A stretch of DNA of 27,658 bases, taken from positions 1 through 27,658 of the forward strand of contig CAUUKX010000018.1 in the NCBI GenBank assembly GCA_963545585.1, in the 5' to 3' direction. The notes below the pieces were generated by a model, which saw only the letters and a list, made by a program, of their open reading frames with translations, was not told the DNA's origin and did not search any database. This DNA is from W11650 sp963545585 (lineage in GTDB: Bacteria; Bacillota; Clostridia; Lachnospirales; Vallitaleaceae). Made by a program: the position numbers and the translations under genes. Position 1 is the stretch's first letter. Every line of letters begins with the position of its first letter. Positions 21,388 through 27,658 of this stretch are shown here, piece after piece.

Positions 21388-21460
21388 CGCTGCCGGTAAG
21401 CGCATGACTTTTGCCAAGGCAGCGATATGGATGGTTTTATGGAAAAGAACCATATACCGA
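21388..21460 (+). promoter_or_regulatory. Long structured leader of lexA
   Basis: CGCTGCC (21388-21394) pairs with GGCAGCG (21418-21424). A second, weaker hairpin follows, ATGGTT with AACCAT (about 21430-21455), ending just before AAAGGAG of lexA. A leader of about 140 nt is long for lexA and may control translation. Confidence 0.45.
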
Positions 21461-21470
21461 AAGGAGTATT

Positions 21471-22142
21471 ATGGAAAAATTAAACGGCAATCAGGAGAAC
21501 ATTTTAAGATATATCCAGCATGTGTTATCAACCAAAGGCTATCCGCCCAGTGTTCGGGAAATCGGCGATGCCATCGGTCTGCGTTCTTCTTCAACGGTAC
21601 ATGGTCATTTAGCCAGACTGGAAAAAGCCGGCTATATCCGCCGGGATAAGGATAAGCCGCGGGCAATTGAAATTATTCATCCTGACTATATTCCGGAAAG
21701 TTACAGCAGCGGTTCTTATGCCGAGACTTCCGAAAACTTGACGATTCCCCTGCCGCTCCGGGAATTGGTTGATATTCCGATCTTGGGACAGGTGGCGGCC
21801 GGTCTGCCGATTTTGGCGGACGAAAATATTGAGGATTATTTTGCTTTGCCGCTCCACTTTTTACCCAGAACCAATGCCGAACTTTTTATTTTAAAGATCC
21901 GGGGCGACAGCATGATTAATATTGGATTATTTGACGGGGACTATGTTATCGTCAGCCAGCAAAATACCGCCCAGAACAATGATGTTGTGGTCGCACTGAT
22001 CGACGATTCGGCAACCGTTAAGACTTTTTTCCGGGAAAAAGACCATATTCGGCTGCAGCCGGAAAATGATGATTATGAACCGATTCGAGTCAAAGACATA
22101 ACCATTTTAGGTAAAGTGATTGCTTTGTATCGCCGGTTTTAG
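21471..22142 (+). CDS. lexA: SOS repressor LexA
   Basis: A 223-residue LexA. The N-terminal winged helix (about 1-68) has GYPPSVREIGDAIGLRSSSTVHGHL. The cleavage site is Ala110-Gly111 (QVAAG), and the self-cleaving dyad is Ser147 (GDSM) and Lys184 (ATVKTF). A linker at about 70-95 is Ser/Tyr-rich. It represses its own gene and yneA through the three boxes upstream. RecA-stimulated self-cleavage ends repression. The ATG at 21471 is chosen because AAGGAG is 4 bases before it and the conserved protein begins there; the frame extends to 21411 without support. A strong terminator follows 150 bp downstream. Confidence 0.97.
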   Translation: MEKLNGNQENILRYIQHVLSTKGYPPSVREIGDAIGLRSSSTVHGHLARLEKAGYIRRDKDKPRAIEIIHPDYIPESYSSGSYAETSENLTIPLPLRELVDIPILGQVAAGLPILADENIEDYFALPLHFLPRTNAELFILKIRGDSMINIGLFDGDYVIVSQQNTAQNNDVVVALIDDSATVKTFFREKDHIRLQPENDDYEPIRVKDITILGKVIALYRRF

Positions 22143-22291
22143 ATAGCTGATTTGCTCTTTTAGCAGGTAATCAATCATAAATATTCATTTGTTACCGCTC
22201 TCCACAACTTTCTAACTTGTCTTGCCTGATGATGAGCAGTAACAGTTCCGTAGCACATAGAGCGATTCATACCAGAATATCAAAAAACCAA

Positions 22292-22341
22292 AAAACGGGG
22301 AAAACCATTCTCAAACTGAGAACTTGGATTTTACCCGTTTT
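22292..22341. terminator. Strong bidirectional terminator between lexA and rsfS
   Basis: AAAACGGG (22292-22299) pairs with CCCGTTTT (22334-22341). The stem continues inwards with a few mismatches to TTCTCA/TGAGAA around a 3-nt loop. T tracts follow on both strands. The rest of the 297-bp gap 22143-22439 holds a small GGTAA/TTACC hairpin near 22166-22195. An open frame at 22217-22534 crosses the terminator and is not called. Confidence 0.88.
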
Positions 22342-22439
22342 ATTTATCAATTCCTGCACCCGGCCAGACATGCCGACCGCCTTTGCCGTAAAGGAAATCA
22401 AGCAATTTTTCTTACCTATCAGGCACTTAAAGCCGCTGT

Positions 22440-22835
22440 CTAAAGCGCACTTACATCTTCAATTCTTTTTCCGTCTGCCCAAATCCGCTCCAATTCGTAA
22501 AACTTTCGATCCTGTTCGGAAAAAATATGAATGATGATGCTGCTGTAATCCATCAGCACCCAGCCCCGGTCGGCCGATTTTTCAATATGCCTAGCCAAAA
22601 CGCCGTCCTCTGCTAATTTTTGCTCCACATGATCGACCAAAGCGTCAATATGACTGGCGTTCCGGCCGTGAGCAATAACAAAATAATCCGCCAAAACACT
22701 GATTTCGGAAATATCAATGACTTTAATATCTTCGGCCTGCTTATCATCTAAGACCGCATAAATTCGCTTGACGATTTGATTGATTTGTGCCTTTTCTTCC
22801 TGTCTGCGTTCGCTTTCTTTCTTTAAGTAATCCAT
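22440..22835 (-). CDS. rsfS: Ribosome silencing factor RsfS (Iojap)
   Basis: A 131-residue RsfS/Iojap protein, which binds ribosomal protein L14 and blocks joining of the subunits under starvation. VIDISEISVLADYFVIAHGRNASH, here in parts (DISEISVLADYFVI and HGRNASHIDAL), and GWVLMDYSSIIIHIF are the conserved blocks, and the length is typical. The N terminus has a short charged extension (about 20 residues). The ribosome binding site is poor: GGGAAGG lies almost against the ATG, though GGAGAGGAGG is further upstream. It is last in the obg-HhH-nadD/yqeK-rsfS series and is followed by the shared terminator. Confidence 0.95.
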   Translation of the reverse strand: MDYLKKESERRQEEKAQINQIVKRIYAVLDDKQAEDIKVIDISEISVLADYFVIAHGRNASHIDALVDHVEQKLAEDGVLARHIEKSADRGWVLMDYSSIIIHIFSEQDRKFYELERIWADGKRIEDVSAL

Positions 22836-22878
22836 GCCTTCCCGGAAACAGCACTGCCGCCGCCTCCTCTCCTTTCTT

Positions 22879-24096
22879 TTAAACCTTTAAGTTCTGATAA
22901 TACTGATAAGCCTCCTGCGTCAGAGGATTGATTTCCTTGCCTTTATAGCTTAAAAAGTCCAAAGTTTCCGCCATCAGATAGCGCATTGTCTCATTTAGGG
23001 AAATCGTCGCCAGTTTTCGGGCCTTTTCCAAATAATCCTGCGCTCCCCGGCCCGGCTCAATCGCATCGGCAATATAAATAATCTTGGCAAAATCCGTCAT
23101 CGCCGGTTTACCGGTGGTATGATAGTAAATCGCATCTAAAATCTCAAAGTCTTCAATCCCGTACCTATCCTGAGCAATGTATGAGCCCAGCTTGGCATGC
23201 AGCAAATCTAAGTTTTTTTCCTCCAGCGGCGTAATCTTAATCTGATACTTTCGACAAAGTTTTTTCTTGGTTTCGGCCGACATACATTTGGCATAATCAT
23301 GAAGTAAGGCGGCTGTCGCCAAACGAGCGGTATTAATATGATACCTTTCCCCCAATTCAATTGCCATTGCCTCTACACCTAAGGTATGCATATAGCGGCT
23401 GGGGGTTAAAACCTTGCGCAAATCCTTGCGAATCCGGCCGGATAACTCCGCATAATCGGCAGCCGGCGGCACCGCCGTCTCCGCCCGATTTTTCTGGTAA
23501 AGCCCCTGCTTTTGGATATAAGCCGCCGCCTTACGCGGCAGCAGAAAATCAATCGGCTCTCCGTTTTTTATTCTTTCCCGAATCATAGTTGAGGAAATCT
23601 GAATAATCGGATTATCTACCAAAATGGTTTTTAAATTGTATTTGCTTTGCATTTGCGCCAGCTTTTCCCTAACGCCGGGCAAATCATCGGTCAAGCGGCG
23701 GACAATCACCAGCCGTCCGTTTTGCAAAATCCGCCCTGCCTCCCGCCAAGATTCAATCGAAAACAAATTGTCATAACCGATAATCCACCAGAACTCATGA
23801 CCGGGATATTTAACTTTCAACTGTTCCAAAGTCTTATAGGTGTAAGACGTTTCAGCGGTCTCACACTCCAAGGACGATACCTTTAGATAAGGGGTTTTCT
23901 TAACCGCCAAATACGCCATGTAAAGGCGATCCGTACTGCCGACTGCATCTTCCGGCTTAAACGGCGGATTGCCGGCCGGCATCAGCCAAACTTCATCAAA
24001 TTGTTTGGTTAAATAAACCGATTGGGCAATCAGCAGATGCCCATAATGAATGGGATTAAAAGTTCCGCCTAATATGGCAATTTTTCTAATTGACAT
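22879..24096 (-). CDS. nadD: NadD-YqeK fusion: nicotinate-nucleotide adenylyltransferase with HD hydrolase
   Basis: A 405-residue fusion of two genes that are usually separate neighbours. Residues 1-203 are NadD, which joins nicotinate mononucleotide and ATP in NAD synthesis: GGTFNPIHYGH (10-20) and ISSTMIRERI (167-176) are the nucleotidyltransferase motifs. After a short linker (203-216), residues 217-405 are YqeK, an HD-domain hydrolase that splits diadenosine tetraphosphate: His237, His266-Asp267 (ALLHDYAK) and IADAIEPGR are visible. Both halves look intact. A GGAAGG lies about 12 bases before the ATG, so the start is fair but not strong. rsfS follows after 43 bp. The fusion ties NAD synthesis to alarmone clearance in one chain. 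Confidence 0.95.
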   Translation of the reverse strand: MSIRKIAILGGTFNPIHYGHLLIAQSVYLTKQFDEVWLMPAGNPPFKPEDAVGSTDRLYMAYLAVKKTPYLKVSSLECETAETSYTYKTLEQLKVKYPGHEFWWIIGYDNLFSIESWREAGRILQNGRLVIVRRLTDDLPGVREKLAQMQSKYNLKTILVDNPIIQISSTMIRERIKNGEPIDFLLPRKAAAYIQKQGLYQKNRAETAVPPAADYAELSGRIRKDLRKVLTPSRYMHTLGVEAMAIELGERYHINTARLATAALLHDYAKCMSAETKKKLCRKYQIKITPLEEKNLDLLHAKLGSYIAQDRYGIEDFEILDAIYYHTTGKPAMTDFAKIIYIADAIEPGRGAQDYLEKARKLATISLNETMRYLMAETLDFLSYKGKEINPLTQEAYQYYQNLKV

Positions 24097-24174
24097 TGCT
24101 CTTTCATTCCTTCCATTGTTTTCGTTTGCCGCTGAAAACTATCGAACTTAAAATCTCTCCTTTTCCTTGCTTTT

Positions 24175-24235
24175 CGAAAAATTTGATTGCTCAGTTTTTC
24201 GCATTTCAGCCGCCGTTTCAAACAGGCTGCGGCTG
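24175..24235 (-). other. Two adjacent hairpins between the HhH gene and nadD
   Basis: CAGCCGC (24207-24213) pairs with GCGGCTG (24229-24235) just after the HhH gene stop. CGAAAAA (24175-24181) pairs with TTTTTCG (24195-24201) next to it. The first stem is GC-rich but lacks a T tract, so partial termination or RNA processing is possible. Confidence 0.5.
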
Positions 24236-24245
24236 CGGAAACTTA

Positions 24246-25910
24246 TTATTGCAGAATCAAATATTTTTGAATTTTATCAAAAGTATTCTGCCGGTCATGC
24301 TTTTCAAAAATTTTACGCAAATCTTCAATAACATAAAATCCTTCGCCGGTTCTGGCTTTGACAATATCCTCCGCTAATGCTTTGGTCATATCCGGCGTTA
24401 ATTGAGAAAATTCCTCAACACTGGCTCGATTGACATTGGTATACAGCGTAATCCGGTCAATATGCTTGGTCAAAAAGGCAGGTAGTTCAGCTGGATTAAG
24501 ATACTGGCTGCGCAGTTGTGATTTTTGCGAATCCGTCAGCTGAAATTCCTGTGCTAATTTATCCTTACCGGCAGTATTTAAATTAATAAAATTAGTCTGC
24601 GGCAGTGTATCAAAATAAATGTATTTGGCAATCTGAGATGCGTACGTTTTGCCAATCACTTTCTCTAAGGCCGCCTGATCACGGAAAGGCCGCTTATTCA
24701 TAACATCTTTGATTAATCCGGCCAGCTGATAACCACCGACGCTGACCTTACCGAACAGACTTCGGATTTCATTTTCGTCCGCCTCATTAATTGGTGTAAA
24801 CAGCCGGATATTATCACTTAAAGCAGTCATGGAACTCAATTCTTTATTTAAGGGAAAATGCGGCTTAAAAAGTTCTTCTACATTACGCAGCGGGTACACA
24901 TATCGCTTAGAAAAATCTCTCAAAATAATTGCCTGTGCCGAACTAACACTAAGAGCACTTGCAATCTGCGTTTCGTTAGCGGTGTTAACATTGACCACCT
25001 TGGCACCGATTCCGAAAAATTCATAGAACTGATCACCATAAGTCAAATACGGCCGCAGGGCTTTGCGCTGACTTTCTAAAATATTTAACTTTTTAAAATC
25101 TTCTTCCGAAGACAGGGGCTTAAATAAACGGTACTGCAAAATCCGATCAGTAATTTTGGAACTGTCCGTTACCCGACCAGTCAAAGAAGCAATCTCATAC
25201 GGCAGCGCCGTCTGTAAATTGGTTCTCAAATGAAGGTGGGGAGCATATTCCATAATTTTTTCCGGTGTAAAAAACTTTGCATCTAATGCTCTTAATTCTG
25301 CCAGCCGGTTAATAGGATTTCCGCTAATTCGCGAATGCCACGCACTGGCCTTTAAATTATCAATATCAAAATGCGCAGCAATTTGTTCGACACTGGCTGT
25401 ATTCAGGTTTAGAATCCGCTCACTGACTTTTTTATCGGAATAATCAAAAATACCCAGACTTTGATTCTTGGCCGATTCCTGGCTGCGGGTAAACTTTAAG
25501 TATTCTTTGGCTGTCTTGAAGTCGGCATCAGCTAACGCCAGCCCTTGTTTGATTAAGTCTTCGTTATGAGAAATACTTAAATCCGCATATAAATAGCAAA
25601 AGCGAATCCCATTTTGAGCTGGAATATTGCTGTCTTCGACCAAATAAACGGTTTGATTGAGCAGCTTTTTTACACTGTAATCATAGGCTTGCCGGTTGCC
25701 GTTTGGCTTTACACCAATCAATCCGTAAACCTCAATATGGGGACTTTCCTGATCCAGCACCAATAGTTTATAAACATTGGACTCTACCACTTCCAGCACT
25801 CTGGCCGAAATCGGCCGGTCTCTCTGCAAATCAAGTTCTGCCGCCTGAACCGACTGCTGGCAAAGCGTCAATAATAATAGCAATAATACCGCAACTATTC
25901 CTCGTTTCAT
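24246..25910 (-). CDS. Secreted protein with a degenerate SNase-like domain and about six ComEA-like HhH modules
   Basis: A 554-residue protein. Residues 1-23 form a signal peptide with cleavage after VQA. Residues about 33-156 follow the SNase pattern (VEVYGLIGV-like core, GIRFCYLYADL, LIKQGLALA, GIF) but lack the usual catalytic Arg and Glu of the 'RLIGIDxPE' block, so it is probably inactive. From 168, modules with N-x-N-x-A openings appear at LNLNTA (168), VNVNTA (306), INLNTA (442) and TNVNRA (491), with weaker ones at about 230 and 372, each followed by two helices. This gives three A-B pairs of ComEA-like helix-hairpin-helix units, which usually bind DNA backbones. GGAGG is five bases before the chosen ATG. 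It lies 22 bp after obg. Confidence 0.82.
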   Translation of the reverse strand: MKRGIVAVLLLLLLTLCQQSVQAAELDLQRDRPISARVLEVVESNVYKLLVLDQESPHIEVYGLIGVKPNGNRQAYDYSVKKLLNQTVYLVEDSNIPAQNGIRFCYLYADLSISHNEDLIKQGLALADADFKTAKEYLKFTRSQESAKNQSLGIFDYSDKKVSERILNLNTASVEQIAAHFDIDNLKASAWHSRISGNPINRLAELRALDAKFFTPEKIMEYAPHLHLRTNLQTALPYEIASLTGRVTDSSKITDRILQYRLFKPLSSEEDFKKLNILESQRKALRPYLTYGDQFYEFFGIGAKVVNVNTANETQIASALSVSSAQAIILRDFSKRYVYPLRNVEELFKPHFPLNKELSSMTALSDNIRLFTPINEADENEIRSLFGKVSVGGYQLAGLIKDVMNKRPFRDQAALEKVIGKTYASQIAKYIYFDTLPQTNFINLNTAGKDKLAQEFQLTDSQKSQLRSQYLNPAELPAFLTKHIDRITLYTNVNRASVEEFSQLTPDMTKALAEDIVKARTGEGFYVIEDLRKIFEKHDRQNTFDKIQKYLILQ

Positions 25911-25932
25911 TGTTCCCTCCTTGAAACTGTTA

Positions 25933-27210
25933 TTATTCCATATATTCAAACTCCAAATACCCGACTCTGACGACGTCGCCTTCCTGAATCCCTAATTTCT
26001 TCAATTCAGCATTAATGCCTTCTTCTTCAATATAATTTTGAAAGAAGTGAAAGCCTTTCTCGGTTTCCAGATTGGTGTAACCCAGCATTTTGTCGATGGC
26101 TTTCCCTTCCACCACAAATACGCCGTCTTCATCAATATATATATTTATCGGATCATTTTCTTCTTTTATTAAGTTAATGTTGATTTCACTGGCATATTCG
26201 GCAGTTTCCTTGGGCAAAGTTTGCAAAATATTGTAAATCTCCCGCAGCAGCGCTTCCACGCCCTGACCGCTGACTGCCGAAATCGGAAAAACCTTGATAC
26301 CCGCAGGCTCGTAAACCGCCTGAATTTCCTGCAGGGCAGCATCATCATATGCCGCATCCATCTTGTTGGCGGCAATTAACTGCGGTTTTTCCAGCAAAAG
26401 CGGCGAATACTTTTTTAGCTCCAACCTTATTTTTTCCAAATCATCCAGCGGATCACGCCCTTCCGTGCTGGCTGCATCAACAATATGCAGCAGCACCTTG
26501 GTACGCTCAATATGCTTTAAAAACTCATGGCCTAAGCCCACCCCTTCGGCTGCTCCCTCAATAATTCCGGGAATATCAGCTACTACAAAGCTGTCGTCAT
26601 AAAGATCCACCACGCCCAAATTGGGAGTTAAAGTGGTAAAATGATAATTGGCGATTTTCGGTTTGGCATTGGAGATACGGGATAAAAAGGTGGATTTGCC
26701 GACATTGGGAAAGCCCACTAAACCCACATCGGCAATGGATTTTAATTCCAAAGTAATCCAGCGTTCCTTGGCCAACTGGCCGGGCTGTGCGTATTTAGGC
26801 GCCTGCATGGTAGCGGTAGCAAAGTGCTGATTCCCCTGACCGCCCCGGCCGCCATTTAAAAGCACTACCCGTGAATCTTCCTTCGCTAAATCAGCAATAA
26901 TCTTATTGCTCTCAAAATCTCGAATCAGCGTTCCCTTCGGCACCTTTAAAATCAGGTCAAAGCCGTCCTTGCCATGACAGTTTTTCCCGGCGCCCGGCTC
27001 TCCAGCCGCAGCCGTATAATGCTTTTGATGGCGAAAGGTAAATAAAGTACTCATTGACGGATCTACTTCAAAAATCACATCGCCGCCATCACCGCCATCG
27101 CCGCCATCCGGCCCGCCATTGGGAATGTACTTTTCCCGGCGAAAGCTGACACAGCCGTCGCCTCCTTTCCCGGATTTCACAAATATTTTTACTCGATCAA
27201 TAAAAATCAT
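25933..27210 (-). CDS. obg: GTPase Obg
   Basis: A 425-residue Obg (CgtA), a GTPase needed for late assembly of the 50S ribosome and linked to stress signalling. The glycine-rich Obg domain is at 1-158 (GGDGGDGGD at 37-44). The G domain has GFPNVGKS (166-173), DIPGIIEGA and NKMD. The C-terminal OCT domain (about 345-425) ends EYLEFEYME-like. The ATG at 27210 is used because AAAGGAC lies upstream and Obg proteins begin MFIDRVKI; a longer frame to 27273 covers the leader. It is separated from rpmA by a terminator and has its own promoter and a leader of about 155 nt. The HhH gene follows. Confidence 0.97.
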   Translation of the reverse strand: MIFIDRVKIFVKSGKGGDGCVSFRREKYIPNGGPDGGDGGDGGDVIFEVDPSMSTLFTFRHQKHYTAAAGEPGAGKNCHGKDGFDLILKVPKGTLIRDFESNKIIADLAKEDSRVVLLNGGRGGQGNQHFATATMQAPKYAQPGQLAKERWITLELKSIADVGLVGFPNVGKSTFLSRISNAKPKIANYHFTTLTPNLGVVDLYDDSFVVADIPGIIEGAAEGVGLGHEFLKHIERTKVLLHIVDAASTEGRDPLDDLEKIRLELKKYSPLLLEKPQLIAANKMDAAYDDAALQEIQAVYEPAGIKVFPISAVSGQGVEALLREIYNILQTLPKETAEYASEININLIKEENDPINIYIDEDGVFVVEGKAIDKMLGYTNLETEKGFHFFQNYIEEEGINAELKKLGIQEGDVVRVGYLEFEYME

Positions 27211-27371
27211 AATAGTCCTTTCATTTCCTGTTACAGTATAATCATTGTGCATCCCGATGAATGCTTTGCCCAAACTGCAACCATTTCAAGCAGCATAAAA
27301 ATCAAACCGGTAAAGAAAAGCCTAACCGGCCGACCGAAATCCTCCATTGCTTGCTGCGTATATCTTTTCTT
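27211..27371 (-). promoter_or_regulatory. Structured 5' leader of obg
   Basis: About 155 nt lie between the predicted start of transcription and the obg ATG. On the RNA, CCGGT pairs with ACCGG around a 13-nt loop (27317-27339 region), flanked by CAAGCA and TGCTTG that can pair over a longer distance. No known riboswitch is recognised. Further upstream, 27402-27548 holds a CCTAAAA/TTTTAGG hairpin and two copies of TAACGCACAC (near 27437 and 27499), but no gene. Confidence 0.45.
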
Positions 27372-27401
27372 ATTTTAGCACATATCAATTGATTTTTTCA
27401 A
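27372..27401 (-). promoter_or_regulatory. obg promoter
   Basis: On the minus strand TTGAAA (27401-27396), an 18-base spacer and TAAAAT (27377-27372), with TGC directly before the -10 (extended -10). It gives obg transcription independent of the ribosomal protein genes. Confidence 0.75.
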
Positions 27402-27548
27402 GCCCTAAAACATTTGTTTTTTAGGAAAGTTCAGTGTAACGCACACGAAAAATCAGCCCGCCGCCAAACAAATTGCATATCCTGCTGAAATATGATAACG
27501 CACACCTATTCTCTTGATAAAATAGAAAAGAATTCGGGTTATAGGCAC

Positions 27549-27583
27549 AAAAAAACGGCCGACCAAATGCCTGCCGTTTTTTT
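27549..27583. terminator. Terminator after rpmA
   Basis: An 11-bp stem, A7-CGGC (27549-27559) with GCCG-T7 (27573-27583), around a 13-nt loop. It ends the rpmA transcript on the minus strand and could work in both directions. Confidence 0.88.
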
Positions 27584-27593
27584 AATTTTATTC

Positions 27594-27658
27594 TTATTCT
27601 GCCACCGCATAAACAGATGCCTGCTTTTTGTCGCGGCCTTTTCTCTCAAACCGGAGAA
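27594..27658 (-). CDS. rpmA: Ribosomal protein L27, C-terminal end (partial)
   Basis: The last 20 residues of a gene entering from the right edge: RFERKGRDKKQ followed by ASVYAVAE and a stop. This matches the conserved C terminus of bacterial ribosomal protein L27, a 50S subunit protein near the peptidyl transferase centre. The position just upstream of obg is the standard rplU-rpmA-obg order, which supports the call despite the short length. Confidence 0.92.
   Translation of the reverse strand, partial: LRFERKGRDKKQASVYAVAE

Noticed and set aside
9159..22186. CATAAATA motif recurring in spacers (9159, 12633, 17449 on minus, 22176)
   Set aside because: The same 8-9-mer is common in coding sequence here, for example near 7128, 9584 and 16368, so its presence in spacers is not special.
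22217..22534. 105-codon open frame between lexA and rsfS
   Set aside because: It runs through a strong terminator and into rsfS on the other strand, with no ribosome binding site or family resemblance.
27455..27548. 31-codon GTG-initiated minus-strand open frame between rpmA and obg
   Set aside because: No ribosome binding site and no recognisable product; the position fits a spacer.

Overview
The window looks like a chromosomal segment of a low-to-mid GC Firmicute of class Clostridia, probably Lachnospiraceae or a close relative. This rests on AGGAGG-type ribosome binding sites, the sepF/yggT/divIVA/lspA/rluD cell-division block, a LexA regulon with CGAAC-type boxes, a DUF6106-like gene, and the rpmA-obg-nadD-yqeK-rsfS neighbourhood. 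No rRNA, tRNA, CRISPR array, insertion sequence or prophage module was found. It reads as a housekeeping core with a few unusual accessory proteins.

Positions 1-6300: the tail of alaS is followed by an overlapping CapA-type lipoprotein and an acyltransferase-3 membrane protein, both plausibly acting on the cell surface. A bidirectional terminator separates them from a convergent gene for a membrane-anchored protein of unknown function. A 405-bp divergent promoter region then leads into galE and a small DUF6106-like membrane protein.

Positions 6300-9300: a large cytoplasmic protein joins an N-terminal ParB-like segment to a BMP (PnrA/Med-like) ligand-binding domain. It overlaps tail to tail with a metallophosphoesterase gene. 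The first clear terminator for the rightward transcript lies beyond the phosphoesterase gene, so the two transcripts probably overlap as antisense.

Positions 9300-16060: a membrane-fusion (HlyD-like) protein, then yggS, sepF, yggT, divIVA, lspA, rluD and uraA. This is the gram-positive division/envelope cluster, but the S4-domain gene ylmH often found between yggT and divIVA is missing. The uraA start codon sits about 20 bp after an intrinsic terminator, which suggests attenuation.

Positions 16060-20800: a tandem-GNAT acetyltransferase with a near-perfect promoter, a DUF1294 protein, a YbaK/ProX-type tRNA deacylase, an acyl-CoA thioesterase, a TtcA-like tRNA thiolase and a Xer-type recombinase. 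The two spacers before the deacylase and the thioesterase are rich in hairpins and share a motif.

Positions 20800-22340: a complete SOS control region. The yneA-like division inhibitor and lexA diverge across three LexA boxes and two consensus promoters.

Positions 22340-27658, all on the minus strand: rpmA (tail), obg, a secreted protein with a degenerate SNase-like domain and about six ComEA-like helix-hairpin-helix modules, a nadD-yqeK fusion, and rsfS. The secreted HhH protein and the ParB/BMP fusion are the most unusual proteins in the window. The structured leaders (galE, yggS, ybaK, thioesterase, uraA, lexA, obg) are the most interesting non-coding material.
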